Shown here: piece by piece, positions 1-41,294 of the stretch
How the letters are laid out: each line of letters starts with the position of its first letter
Position numbering within the stretch: position 1 is the stretch's first letter
NCBI GenBank assembly: GCA_029706075.1
Contig: JAINUG010000047.1
Coordinates: 3,593,830 to 3,657,829 of the forward strand
Source: Aldrovandia affinis
Lineage: Eukaryota > Chordata > Actinopteri > Notacanthiformes > Halosauridae
Length of the DNA stretch: 64,000 bases
Direction of reading: 5' to 3'
Position numbers and translations under genes: made by a program
Notes under the pieces: generated by a model
Told to the model about the DNA's origin: nothing
Seen by the model: only the letters and a program-made list of their open reading frames with translations
Databases searched by the model: none

Positions 1-680
1 TCAGAGGGCAAATTACTTACTTTACAAAGGAAGGAGTGACCTACACTGTAGGGCAGAGGATCAGTGAAAGGTGAATTGTCTGTGTTACTGCCATAATCAA
101 TAATGCTGGCTCAAATTACCCTCAGTGCAGTACATGAAAGCACAACTTTGCCCTTCGCTCCTAAAAATAGCCCTGGCTTCTGCAAGCCCCAAGATCCTCA
201 TTCTATAAAACCATGGCATGCCGTCATCTGATAGAAACTCAAACAACCCACACAGCCATCACAGCAATGGCTGGCTTCTGTAGTTTCTACACGTGTGCCA
301 GAGTACAGCAGTTCGATTTTCAGAAATATTTTGTGCTTTAGCAATGCTGGGCAACCTGACACAAGATAAAATCAGTAATGATAGGGTGAATACTGATGTA
401 CAAGCTATTTTCATTATAAATGTTCAACTGTTCAAATAACGTACAATTTCAAAAGAAAAATCAATACTGTCTACTACATTTGAAATATGCCCAAAATAGG
501 AGTTAACATAGATGTGGTCTTAGGAAGAAATTATTTCAAAGGTTTTGCTTATTTGTTCTTAAATACCCTGCATAATAACAGATCAGTGTTTTTCCACTGC
601 TAGGATTATTCACCATCAGAGCTTGAAGTTTCACCAGAGCAGGAATTATACTGTATTGTACTGTAAACACATCACCTCAC
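1..680. other. pde8b intron, no gene seen
   Basis: This is the part of the intron that follows the last visible pde8b exon on the minus strand. I see no coding exon. The next expected PDE8B segment (a charged linker before the catalytic domain) was not found and should lie left of the window. A 25-nt exon-like island at 21-45 with good splice signals is treated under rejected items. Confidence 0.6.
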
Positions 681-30611
<29,931 letters not shown>

Positions 30612-31714
30612 ATCTCCCAATGCTCACTGCGCAAATACAGATTGAGATGACAAATCCAAATGATGCTGTTTCGACGACTGTCCGCTCGTGCGCTTTTGTC
30701 AGTACATCTGCATCGCAACTCACCCAAATCCTCAATCAACTTGAAAACATCAAGAAATACGTTTGCTGTCACCTCTCCACAGTCCCCAGTTATTGCCTAC
30801 GTTCTGTGATCTAGAGACATATCCTCTTAGCTCTACCTTAGATTTTAGCCTGCTGTATTAGCTAGCATTCCGCTGTCAAGTTAAAAATATCTTTGTAACG
30901 CATAATAATGTCTTAATCCGAGCTGCATCACCACTTGATCTAACAATGTTTAACATCGTATGGAATGTTACATGTTCGCTGTCTTTACAAATACTATTGT
31001 TTGTATATGTTTAGTACTATCTAAAACAGATCGTACGAGTAGCAGCTCATTGCAGTTGTGCGTTAAAATTATATTTGTCACTGTAACCTATGGCAGAGCT
31101 CCTGGTCTTTTTTCAGCAGATTGACAATATAGGCTAAATTTAAAGATATGTTTTCCGTGCAGTTTCATCTGTCACTTCAGCTTGTCCTTGTCTACAGTGA
31201 CGTCCTTCCCAGGCGAACTCAATATAGTGCAACATCGTTCTCGATCGTCCTATCTCGCTTGTGAGTAACCTAGTTATTGTATCCTGGCTCGAACTCATCG
31301 TCTCCTTTCCACTGCATCAAAAGTGTTTCCATGGTTTCGCTCGCCTTTCTGTACCACAAATGCTCATTAGCAGTCGATATATTACAGCTTCTAATATAAA
31401 TCTGGCTGAAAACTCTCATCGTTACATTGAAGTTCTTTGTATTACTTGTGTGAGTTAAGTTTTCTTATGTTAAGAGAAGAATTCGTGTTGTGTTTAAGCT
31501 CTCCAAAGAATATAGCGCAGGTGAAAAATGGCAAAAGTATGTTTCATACAAAAAAAACAAAAAAAATGTTTCATGTGGCCAATTTATTCCAAAGTGACAC
31601 CTTAATAAAAATACCACAAAATGCATAGGTGTTACAAACGTTGAATGAAAGACTTTACTACAAGAAGTCATTAAGTGTAGTATGGATGTGTATTAAAATA
31701 TATTGATATATTTT
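30612..31714 (-). promoter_or_regulatory. 5' flank of pde8b, probable promoter and 5' UTR region
   Basis: This stretch lies directly upstream of the start codon and is the expected place for the 5' UTR and promoter. CpG dinucleotides are moderately frequent up to about 30740. I could not point to a TATA box or transcription start with confidence, and beyond about 31000 nothing is recognised. Confidence 0.35.
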
Positions 31715-31880
31715 CCCATCCCTCCTCGCGGTCTCGCCTCTTCTCTGTCCTGACCCGCTCTGTGGTGGAACGATCTTCCGTACTCGGTCAGGACCACGGA
31801 ATCACTGGCCATCTCTTCAGACTCCACACTGATTCTGTACATTAACTAATTGTCATCACCACCGCTTACATGTTTAATAC
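31715..31880 (+). mobile_element. L2-like LINE 3' fragment
   Basis: Matches the 33240-33450 part of the long L2-like copy (cgcggtctcgcctcttctct, gtcaggaccacggaatcact). It lacks the last few hundred bases and the tail. Confidence 0.7.
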
Positions 31881-31905
31881 TGCATTTCGTATTTTGTATC
31901 TATGC

Positions 31906-32090
31906 AGTAGCGGATCCTGGCATAGGCGACATAGGCAGTCGCCTAGGAATCCACTTTTATCTCTTGCTGACTGAGACATGATGCTTTATCACTCTCACCT
32001 ACAGCTCACTGCCTAGAGTAGCGCGCAGTGACAAGTTGAGGCAGCATCCAGCTGGACCGAACCATTTCATGTAAATAGAGGGGGTTTGAC
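31906..32090 (+). repeat. hAT-like terminus fragment
   Basis: CAGTAGCGGATCCTGGCATA and the following GCGACATAGGCAGTCGCCTAGG resemble the left end of fish hAT elements. No partner end was found. Confidence 0.4.
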
Positions 32091-32287
32091 AATACAGAGG
32101 CTGTCTGCCAGCCAACTTTTTGCCAAAAACAAAAATAAATGTACCGCTTACCTTTGTACCATTTCAGGTTATTCACTGGACTTGAACTGCTTAGATTTCA
32201 GTAAAAAATGGAAAATGGGGGTTGTGGAGGTCGTCGGTCTCGGCCACGTGGGAGTGGCAGGGTTGTCTTTGTTTTACATGTTGTGGA

Positions 32288-32374
32288 GGCCTTTGGAGCA
32301 GGGAGACTTTCCGTGGACAGTTCTCTCACAGGGTGTGAGAGTGAACTGTCGCCCGGAAGGTTGCTCCAAAGGCC
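32288..32374. other. 87-nt near-perfect hairpin
   Basis: GGCCTTTGGAGCA at the left pairs perfectly with TGCTCCAAAGGCC at the right. Inside, ACTTTCCG pairs with CGGAAGGT with one G-T wobble, and ACAGTTC/TCTCACA pairs with TGTGAGAGTGAACTGT across a two-base bulge. The loop is about 3 nt. No gene family was recognised. Confidence 0.7.
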
Positions 32375-32432
32375 ATAATTGATGTAATTATTATTTAATT
32401 GGTGTCAATCAGTTAATTGATATGGAAGTCAA

Positions 32433-33483
32433 TTGGCTGATTGGGTGCAGGGCTCGGTGCTAGGCCCCGTCCTATTTTCTCTGTACACCAAGTCACTTGG
32501 CTCTGTTATTTCTGCTCATGGTTTTTCCTATCACTGTTATGCTGATGACACTCAACTGTTTCTCTCCTTCTCTCCATCTGATACCCAGGTCCCGGCACGG
32601 ATCTCTGCATGCCTGGCTGACATCTCCGCATGGATGTCCACCCACCACCTGAAGCTGAACCTGGGGAAGACAGAGCTGCTCTTCCTCCCAGCGAAGGGCT
32701 CCCCGATGATTGATGCGTCAATCACCGTGGAAGGCTCCATAGTGTCTCCATCCCAGTCTGCCAGGAGTCTTGGGGTAACCCTGGACAACCAGCTGTGCTT
32801 CTCGAGCCATATTGCAGTGATCACTCGGACCTGCCGATTCTCCCTCCACAACATCCCGAGGATCCGACCGTTCCTCACCCAAGAGGCCACTCAACAAGAG
32901 GCCACTCCTGGTCCAGGCCCTGGTGATCTCACGTCTGGACTACTGCAATTCCTTGCTGGCAGGCCTTCCGGCCTGTGCCATCAAGCCACTGCAACTAGTC
33001 CAGAACGCTGCCGCTCATCTGGTGTTCAACCAGCCGAAGTTCACCCATGTCACCCCTCTACTCTCCTTTCTGCACTGGCTCCCCATCGCAGCACGCATCA
33101 GATTCAAATCACTGGTGCTTGCTTTTCAAGCGGCCAGAGGTACTGCTCCCCCTTACCTCCAGTCACTCATCACTCCCTACACCCCTCCCAGACCCCTCCG
33201 CTCAGCCTCCTCTGGTAAACTGACTGTCCCTTCCCTCCGGGCGCCTGGCAGCCACTCCTCGCGGGTCTCGCCTCTTCTCTGTCCTGATCCCTCGCTGGTG
33301 GAACGGCCTTCTGCAATCGGTCAGGACCGCAGAATCACTTGCGATCTTCCGCAAGAGACTCAAAACCCACCTCTCCAGACTCCACTACCACTGAACTCTG
33401 TCCATCTAGCTAACTTGTCTTCACCACTGTTTACCTGTTCAACACTATACTCCTATAAAATAAAAAAATGTAATAAAAAATAA
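32433..33483 (+). pseudogene. L2-like LINE reverse transcriptase, 5'-truncated
   Basis: The frame from about 32440 reads [17 protein letters not shown], then [14 protein letters not shown] with the YADD catalytic motif intact, [21 protein letters not shown] and [20 protein letters not shown]. Near 32880-32910 a short duplication (caagaggccactc twice) is joined by a frame change, and the C-terminus continues in another frame ([55 protein letters not shown]). The order and motifs fit the L2 clade of non-LTR retrotransposons. The endonuclease is missing, so this is a typical 5'-truncated dead copy. It is the longest relative of five other fragments in the window. Confidence 0.88.
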
Positions 33484-33662
33484 AAAACACTAACCTTTTC
33501 CTTCTTGGTGTTTCAGGTATGGTACGCAGATGCCTGCAATGATGTCTATTGCTGTATTCCTGCACTGATCTCGTGCGCTAACTATGATTGTTCCTACCAT
33601 GTATTAATGCACATCTTGTAAGTCGCTCTGGATAAGAGCGTCTGCTAAATGCTTAAAATGTA
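33484..33662 (+). repeat. L2-like LINE 3' UTR and tail
   Basis: Ends with ttgtaagtcgctctggataa, gagcgtctgctaaatgc and ttaaaatgtaaaa, the widely conserved 3' tail shared by fish L2-type LINEs and their partner SINEs. Similar tails occur at 35280-35345 and in a 21-bp insertion at 53121. Confidence 0.85.
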
Positions 33663-33689
33663 AAAAAAATGTAAAATGTGTCTGTGTGA

Positions 33690-34728
33690 GAATGTGAGTT
33701 TAGTGTTGAATGATTGTGATTGGGTGATTGCCTCACGAGTCCCACCTGAGCCAGGCAGAAACTAAGCCTATTTAAGAGCAGGTGGGGCAGGTGGGGCAAG
33801 TGGGGAATCATTTAGTCTTTGTCTTTGTCTCCGTGTGTATTGAGAGTTGGTCTTGTCATTGGTGTGTGTATGTGGGTGTGAGTGCACGTACACGTATGTT
33901 GTGGAGTGTTGCGGAGTGTTGGATGTTTGATGTTGGATATTGTTGTGGTTTGTTGGATGTGACTCTGTCGGGCATGGTGGCGCGTGTCTGTAATCCAAGC
34001 TTCTGGGAGGCGGAGTCTGTGTGGAGTATGTTGAGTTCTGTGTGCGTTTGTCGAAAGTGACTGAGTGCTTCCTGTGTGTGTGGGGAAGAGGGAGAGGGGG
34101 TGCACTAAGAGTGTCCACCTCTCTCCCTCGGTGTGATTGTGGAGGAGAGCGAGAGGGTGCCCTGAAAGAGGGTCTGCCTCTCGCCCTCGGGTTTATTGAA
34201 AGAGAGCTCGCACTCGGCAGTGGAGAGTGTTTCTGGGCAACAGCCCAAGGACTCTCACTGGAAGAGTGGAGAGTGTCTTGGGGCTGGTTGACAGAACTCT
34301 CACTGTGGGGAGTGGCGAGTGTCTCTGTATGAATGGGTAAGAGGACTCGGACTACAAAGTTTGAGTGTCTCAGTATGCATGGTTGGGAAGCACTTGAAAG
34401 GTCACTGGATATGTGTGTGCCTGGGGAGGTTCCAGGGGAACTCCGGATGAAGAGGCGCGGTGTCCCGTAAGTTTTGGTTATTTTAACTTGTTATTTTAGT
34501 TCGTTGTTTTTACCCGAAAGCTTCACGGCAAGTAGGGTGAAGATTTTGTTTGTGTCTGTGTTTGTCTTTGTTTTATGTTAACCTGCTACTCCCACTGTCT
34601 CTCTCCCATGTCTGGGGGGAGAGACGGAAAAATAAATTAATAAAAATCCGGTCCGTCGACCGACAAACTCCACTTCGTCTCCTGGCTGCTCTGTTGCCAT
34701 CCAGGGTTTGTCACGTGGCGTGTGACAG
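33690..34728 (+). repeat. LTR-like unit, unclassified
   Basis: It starts near TGTCTGTGTGAG, has a TATA-like CCTATTTAAGAG near 33768, an AATAAA-type signal near 34630, and ends GTGTGACA. It contains a 7SL-like block (33967-34018) and loosely repeated gagagtgtct/ggactctcactg stretches at about 34210-34330. No pol genes and no second copy are present. The LTR reading is an inference from layout only. Confidence 0.35.
33967..34018 (+). ncRNA. 7SL (SRP) RNA-derived fragment
   Basis: The stretch gggcatggtggcgcgtgtct with the following gtaatccaag and ttctgggaggcggag matches the 5' Alu-domain sequence of vertebrate 7SL RNA (GGGCGCGGTGGCGCGTGCCT, then GTAGTCCCAGCTACTCGGGAGG) at roughly 80% by eye. 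A weaker match may extend to about 34060 (ttgagttctg). It is a fragment, not a full SRP RNA gene. Confidence 0.6.
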
Positions 34729-34757
34729 GGGTGTTCTAAAACTTTTGACCGGTAGTG
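34727..34757. repeat. orphan Tc1 terminal repeat
   Basis: gtgttctaaaacttttgacc and ggtagtgt match the outer right terminal repeat of the element at 15717-16231. No transposase or left end is near. Confidence 0.7.
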
Positions 34758-34823
34758 TCTTTATAAACATGGCTTTAGTTCAAATAAAAGGAAGAAAAAA
34801 TACTTGCATCTATTTGGGATTGT

Positions 34824-34915
34824 GTGTGTGTGTGTGTGCGTGCGTGCGTCTGTCCGTCCGTCCGTCCGTCCGTCCGTCCGTCCATCCGTCCATCCCTGTG
34901 TCCCTGTGTCCCTCT
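34824..34915. repeat. compound (GT)n/(GTCC)n microsatellite
   Basis: About ten GT units, then GCGT units, then about ten CCGT/CCAT units. Random frames through it are not genes. Confidence 0.95.
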
Positions 34916-35184
34916 TATTTATACTAGCTACTAGTTCATAAAGGCCTATTCTCCTTTGTGGCCACAACTGGCCGAAGCATCAAAATGGGGTGCAAAGTGC
35001 TTATAGAAATAAACAAAAACATCAAGTTGTCAATATTCTGTATAGAAGTTCATGACCCCAAATTAGGCAAAGTCACCTGGCCTCAGGCTAAAACAAATAT
35101 GTTAACCAGCTCTTTTGTGATTATAAACACCTAAATTCGGGTAAAATCTGTCCAACAAAATCTAACTTTTTTCTTTCCCTGTGT

Positions 35185-35345
35185 TACAGGTATGGTATGC
35201 AGCTACCAACAATGATGTCTATTGCTGTTTTACTACACTGATCTCTTGCATGAACAACTCTTGATCTTACCATGTATATGTAGCCTACATCTTGTAAGTC
35301 GCTCTGGATAAAAGCATCTGCTAAATGCCAAAACTGTAAATGTAA
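35185..35345 (+). repeat. L2-like 3' tail copy
   Basis: Matches 33513-33662 (ggtatggtatgcagctacc, gatgtctattgctgtttt, tcgctctggataaaagcatc). It is a second, strongly 5'-truncated insertion. Confidence 0.8.
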
Positions 35346-37759
35346 ATGATATAGTTTCACCATGTGTGCTTGATTTAAGTGTAAAGAACATACAGCCAAA
35401 TGATTCAGAAATAGTTTTATTTCTGCAAAACTTTCAGCACCCCAACAAAAATCAATGAATTCTTGACTGAATTATAATTTTCATAATTAATTATCATTAA
35501 TATCATTAATCAGCCCTCTTAAATACTGCAAAACACAAAACCTCCAAAATAACCAAATAACCAGTCGTAGGCACTTTCATGACGTCCAGAGCCCCTCTAC
35601 TCTAATCATTTTATAATAAGCATTTTAAAATAATGGCATATGGTGTATATGCTCTCAAATTTCAACACTTTTTTACTACACTGTTGAAGATAAGCTGGTA
35701 ATCGGTTTTTGGGTTTGCACTAGGGTGGCAAAGGGGTGGAACGTTTCTGGTACATTTCAGGTACATTTCCATGGGAACTTTGGCTTGGCTTGGCTCAAGA
35801 AAAGCATATACAATCATATTTTTTACAGGTCATCTTAAAATTATAACATAGCTGGAGGCTAAAATAATTAAACTATTTTGTCTTCACTATATCTTTATTT
35901 CTTCTGACTTTGTTTGTTTTCATAATCACTAAGTTATTTGTGTTTGAAAGACACACAGTCCTGGCAAGGTCAATAAGAGATTTGCTCCACTTATTGGTGA
36001 TGCAGCACTGTGCCTACACAGTTCATGCTTCCATCACATGATCTACAGGTTGATCAACGGAAGTTTGACTCAAACACATGCCATCGTAATTTAGGTAAAT
36101 TGTTAATGGTATAATGCAGTTATGATGATATAGTCAAAATGTTACTGAATAGATTGTTGATAATTCGATCTGGTAGTTATGTTTGCAGCTAATAGTGCAG
36201 CTACACTTAACAAACATGTATGCATTGTTCAAAGACTAGTCAGCTTGCTAGCTAACACTTGCCATTAATTGGATGTTACAACTTGGAATGAAGTTCAAAA
36301 TCATAATTTTGATACTGTTTTCATTTGTATGGAACAGTATGTGTCCTATGATTATACATTCCCATTCAATTCCCATAAGTTGCCATTGGAATTTAATATA
36401 ATTTTTCTGGCAAATTCCCACAGAAAATATTATTTTATATTTTAAAAAATAGGATTAAATATCATTCCAAAAATGATATTTCGTTCTATTTTTAAAAATA
36501 TTAAATTACATTTTCTGTTTTGTTTTGAGCCACACCACTTGAAAGATGAGAGAGTTAACTGAGTCACAATCGTAAACTTTCCTCTACATCATTAATGATA
36601 AATTAATCAAATACCTCAAGCTTGTTGAATTTAATGCTATTTAAGCCAAGTACCTCATGGAGCTAAAGTAATGAAGTCTTTGTAAATAAAAATAAAAACT
36701 TTAGAGGATGACATCACACAAACCTAACTTTAAGTTGCTGAATAAAGCAAATAAAGCAATTGTTTGCACTCAAAAATGAATTAAATGACTTTTTCATTTT
36801 ATTGGGCATAAGTGAAATAAGCATAAACGTCTCAACTGGAGACACTTCAGTGTGCAGTGAGAGGAAAAAGTTCATAGTATGCATGACCTTTTGCTAATTT
36901 TGACTAGTTCCTGTTAGAATGTCTTTGTGCCGAAGCTTGACACACATGACACAGTGGTCTGTGCCCTTTCAAATTTACAGATGATCACAGCAATGGGACT
37001 GGCCAGTCCCAACAGTTGACAATGGGAATTCCAAATGAGAAAAAAAGGTCAAATGAAAAGGGGAAAATAAGTAAAATAATAATAATAATAATGAATACTT
37101 AAAGGCAGTGCTTCCACATACAGGATAATGTGGTGTGTGGGTGAAGAGAATTCAAATACGAAATATTTGTAAAGATTTAAGTGGAGAAATGTAATTGTCC
37201 ACAAACCAAATGTGAATAATCACTCTAGAATTACCCAAAACAGCTTTTCTCCCCATGAGCAGTGATGAATCATGCCTCCATTAAAAGTTTGGACTCAGAC
37301 ATTTGCTTGTTGTGCTTGAAACGAATGACTGTGGGGTGCATTTTTTATGGAACAAACTATCCTTGACGCCTAAGATTCAACAATGGGCATGTTTTATCAT
37401 TTTGTGCCATCTAGATGTTAGATATCTTATTCATTCCTGCCATTGAAATGTGTGCCACAGGAGAAGGAGAATGATTTTCAGCTTGAATTACAACCTCCTG
37501 AACTCCTATGCTGTGTATCTTGTGTAAAGAGACGAGTTTAAACCAGTGGAACTGACACACAAATGATACTACATACATAAAAAAAAGAATTAAGCCAATG
37601 CAGAACCTGTGATGTTGGTGCTCACACGACATAAAATGTGTAAATAAAATGCTATTTTATGTGGGCTATATTATTACTCGACTAACACAAGAAACGTTAG
37701 CAGTGACAAATCAAATTCAAATTCAACTCACATTTAAAACAACACATTGTCATACAATC
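35346..37759. other. intergenic, no gene recognised
   Basis: AT-rich sequence without coding motifs. An (AAT)n run lies at about 37077-37092. The part from 35720 (ctagggtggcaaaggggtgg) has the look of an old non-autonomous transposon, but no ends were matched. Confidence 0.4.
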
Positions 37760-38095
37760 CACACGTTTGTAACGGGATGGCTGGTGATTAGTGAACCCAA
37801 GTGCAGAAATGAGGCAATGTAGGGCCCCATTCCCGGAGCTTTCTGGCGAACCAGTCAAAATGGGGATTGTGGAGGGATAACCATGGGAGGTCAAGAATAA
37901 CAGGAACCTCAGGGAACAGATCAGGTGGAACTGGATGGTCTTACGGTGATGTTCTTCCACATCTAACCACAAGGGGGCAGTCATCTGTTGTATGTTGCTG
38001 GAGCTGATAGGTTTCCCGTCAAGGGCTGTCACGGACAGGGGGTGCTCCAGCTTGGTGGTGGGAATCTTTAACTGAGCGGCCAGTTAAAAAATCAA
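37760..38095 (-). pseudogene. Ty3/Gypsy protease-region fragment
   Basis: The minus strand reads LAAQLKIPTTKLEHPLSV, TALDGKPISSSNIQQMTAPL and QFHLICS in order, then continues in a shifted frame with SLHNP and FARKLREWGP blocks. This is the end of the aspartic protease domain and the linker before reverse transcriptase in Gypsy pol proteins that use a LxxLDGxP motif. About 330 bp survive, with a frameshift and no LTR. It is a different lineage from the element at 39.4 kb. Confidence 0.65.
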
Positions 38096-38210
38096 GACAA
38101 TAAAAGCATTAAACAATAATGCAATAAAGCAATTAGGGAAAAATCAAGTGTTCAATGCCGCCCTCTGGCGGCAAACAGCGGGACATGCTGTCACACATGT
38201 TACTGTTTTT

Positions 38211-38754
38211 TGGTAACGCTTTACATGAACTCTATCTACATAAAGCATTCATAATGTATTAATTAGCATTTAAAATTATACATAAACCATCGATAATCTA
38301 TTCATGAGCATTAAAAAATTTTTTACATTACAATTACATTATGAATGCTTTATGACATGTTTTACTTGTACATTCCATGACATAATGATGCTGTTATGTA
38401 ATGATCAACAAAACCTATTTATGAATGCATACTGAGCTTTTCATGATGCATTTATAAATGCTTATGAATGCTTATAATGAATGTCTGTGTCATTTTTAGG
38501 TCTGTGATTCCTGAGACCTGTCCCAGATTGTGACATAATGCATACACATGATTGTAATGAATGCATCACAAAGAGCTCAGTATGCATTCATAAATAGGCT
38601 CTGTTGGCCATTACATAACAGCATCATTACATGTAATGTCATGTACAAGTAAAACATTCATAATGGCCTATGTAATTGTAATGTACCATTTTTTTATGCT
38701 CATGAATAGATTATTGAGGGTATATGTAGACAGACTCAATGTAAATCCTTACCA
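38211..38754. mobile_element. long palindromic MITE, 544 bp
   Basis: The left end TGGTAACGCTTTACATGAAC and the right end (complement of TGGTAAGGATTTACATTGAG) begin arms of about 250 bp that are reverse complements through most of their length, meeting near 38485. It is flanked by T runs, so the target duplication is unreadable. No coding sequence is present. Confidence 0.8.
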
Positions 38755-39361
38755 TTTTTTTTCTTCAGTTCACTAGTTTCTCTGTAATCTGGTCTGGGGA
38801 AATGTCTTATAATTAGTTTTTTTGATTGATTGATTAACTGATTGATTCTTTGATCGATGAGGTCACATCCCCAGTTGGGTATATATTGCAACGCAATGGC
38901 CTTACCTCTTTCCATGGTATGGTCTGTCTCTGATTAATTTTGACTTGATGAAACTGTGCCTGCAACTGTTGTAAATAATCATTTCCGACAGCTCCTTACA
39001 GTATAAATGTTTGGTTCCATTACTAATAATATACGGGTAGAACTTGGCTGAGCATGCTCTTGATCCCATCCTTAGCCTTGTTGAATGCTACTAGTCTAAG
39101 AATATTCAAGCAAGCATTAACAAAAAAAAAACTCAGTGCAAGAGTTAAGATACGTTCGGGAGGTCCTATATAGTGGCAAAAATGTTTTGTTCCTATATAT
39201 TGTCTTGACTTAATTTTTCCTGGCTTGTTTTTTTGCTCTATGGTATCCTATTCAGAGATCATAGACAGAACTGCTTTTGCAAAAATGGCATTTATCAATG
39301 TTCATGATTTGAACCTGAGCATTTTCTTCAATAATGTTTCATAATTTTTTGGAGTGTTAAG
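38755..39361. other. intergenic, no gene
   Basis: Nothing recognised between the MITE and the Gypsy element. Confidence 0.45.
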
Positions 39362-39525
39362 TGTTCTATTGTTTGATAGGTACAATGAAACCTCATGTGG
39401 AGCACAATCAATAAACATGCGACCACAAGATCATGTCACTCAAGCAACCACTTTATTGTTCCCCACAACAACAATACATCGTTAGATGGTTCCTACTAGG
39501 TCACGTGTTAGTACCCATCACTACA
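39362..39525 (-). repeat. 3' LTR of the Gypsy element, 164 bp
   Basis: On the minus strand it runs from TGTAGTGATGGG to AATAGAACA, so it has TG...CA ends, and contains an AATAAA signal (ggaacaataaagtgg). It follows the polypurine tract AGAAAGGGGGA. Confidence 0.85.
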
Positions 39526-39804
39526 TCCCCCTTTCTAGATAAGGATCCTTTCCTGTAGGGATGCATACTTAACCATCTTGGAAACTGTAATGTAATTCCA
39601 TAACATACTGTAGCAGTTAACAATTCTAGAATTCAAGTATTATCAACCAGATCTCACTATCAATAAGAACACTTATAGCTTTCCCTTTTTCTTATTAGCT
39701 TATCCATAAAACCACTGGAATGAAACATTCTTCCAACCTATGCTTCTGTAGTACACACAGCATCATAAACATCAACAAATCTTTAGATATAATATAACAA
39801 ACTC

Positions 39805-39829
39805 TTTTTTTTTTTTTTTTTTTTTTTAT
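39805..39829. repeat. poly-T tract
   Basis: An uninterrupted T run of about 23 nt between the Gypsy polypurine tract and the end of the integrase frame. Confidence 0.9.
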
Positions 39830-39908
39830 AAGGGATGGGGTAGACTGCCCAAACCCTTCACCTGAGTGAGGGGATTATTCTGCCCCATTGTTCACTCGGT
39901 GTCAGTGT

Positions 39909-41294
39909 TTACCTCACATAGTCTTTTAAGTATGTTGGAGGTCTCCCCACTCTGGCAGGATAACGTCTCTGACACACTGGAGTCTGTTGACTGGAGTCAC
40001 GCTGGACTTCAGGTGTGACAGGTGCACTCACAGCATCTGGAGTGGTGTTATCCAGCGATGTTTCAGGTAAGTTTGAGGTTTCTGTTTCAGGTGCCACAGA
40101 GGCCGGCGAGAGATGGAATCGGTTTCTTCGCAGGGTGCCTCTGGGCGTCTTGATGAGATATGATCTCGGTGTGTCTGCTGTAGACACCACTGTACCTCTC
40201 TGAAGCATGTCTTTGACCCACACATGATCGCCGGGTTGCAGGTGTGGCATGTCATGTGCTCTGTGTCTTCGGTTGTAGTTTTGCTGCTGCTTTTGTCTGT
40301 ATCTTTGTTCTTTCCTTTTAAGGTTCTCCATGTCTGCACATGCTAGGTTGAGCTGGGATGGGATGACAGGAACTGTCGTTCGGATTTTCCTCCCCATGAG
40401 TAGCTCAGTGGGACTGTGTCCATTTGCCAGAGGAGCAGCACGGTAGGCCATGAGGCCCAGGTAAGGATCACTGGACTTCTTGAGGATACCTTTGATTGTC
40501 CTCACAGCCCGTTCTGCCTCCCCGTTGCTCTGTGGAAAGTGTGGACTGGATGACACATGACTGAAGCTCCAATCTTGTGCAAACTTTCGTAAGGACTCGG
40601 ATGCAAACTGTGGTCCATTGTCTGAGTGCACCACGTCTGGTATACCGTGGCGTGCAAAGATAGACTTGCAGTGCTCGATCACAGCTTCAGAGGACGTGGA
40701 TGTTAGCTTGGCTACTTTGAAGAATCTTGAGAAATAGTCCACAATGACTAAATAGTGTTTGTTTTCTATTTGAAACAGGTCTGCTCCTACAGTCGACTAT
40801 GGCTTTGATGGGAACTCCGTGGGCAGCATAGTTTCTCTGAGGTTAGTTCTCTCACGGGCACATGTGTCACAGCTTTGAATCATCTTTGTCAGCTCTCTGC
40901 TGAGGCCTGGCCACCACACTGACTGTTTAGCTCTCTCCCTGCCCTTGGTTATGCCGAGATGACCCTCATGCAGTTTAGTCAGTATGTCTGCTCTCAGTGA
41001 TGCTGGGATTACGATTCTGCAGCCAAAGAATAGCAGGTCATTTTGGACCGTGAGCTGACCTGAGAATGGTAGGTAGGGCTGGAACACTCATCCAATCGAA
41101 AACTTGTCTGGCCATCCTTCTACACAGTACTGCTTCAGCTGCCGTAGTATGTCATCATTGTCCTGGTGTGTCTGAATTTCTCTGAGCCTCTTCTCAGTTG
41201 CTGGCAGGCTTGCTATGACAGAGTCAGCATACAAGTTGATCTCTTCCTCTCGTAGCCCCTCTGTTGTGCTGTCTCCAGGCACTCTGGACAGCAC
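39909..41294 (-). pseudogene. Gypsy integrase, with two in-frame stops
   Basis: One continuous frame of 462 codons interrupted only by a TGA at 41088-41090 and a TAG at 40797-40799. The first part is the linker after RNase H. The zinc-binding domain follows with HEGHLGITKGRERA and SCDTCARE (His-His-Cys-Cys). The catalytic core has GADLF, HSDNGPQFASE and NGEAERAVRTIKG, carrying the D, D and E residues, all present. A basic Gln/Arg-rich stretch and a GDHVWVKD block close the C-terminal domain. Because only two stop changes separate the parts, this is the best-preserved piece of the element. Confidence 0.9.

Noticed and set aside
21-45. Possible 25-nt pde8b exon on the minus strand with a CCCTACAG acceptor and GTAAGT donor
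   Set aside because: In the required phase it reads into a TAA, its length would break the frame, and its peptide does not match the PDE8B linker.
30612-30814. Frames upstream of pde8b as extra N-terminal coding sequence
   Set aside because: The MGC start is conserved and needed for acylation; the upstream extension begins with a non-ATG codon and has no similarity to PDE8B.
32288-32374. Calling the hairpin a microRNA gene
   Set aside because: The loop is about 3 nt, there is no recognised mature sequence, and no expression evidence is available.
33768-34118. Long His/Thr/Pro-rich open frames
   Set aside because: They are shadows of GT-rich LTR-like sequence with no family motif.
34824-34967. 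Open frames of Val/Arg/Pro or Thr/His repeats on both strands
   Set aside because: They are translations of the GT/GTCC microsatellite.
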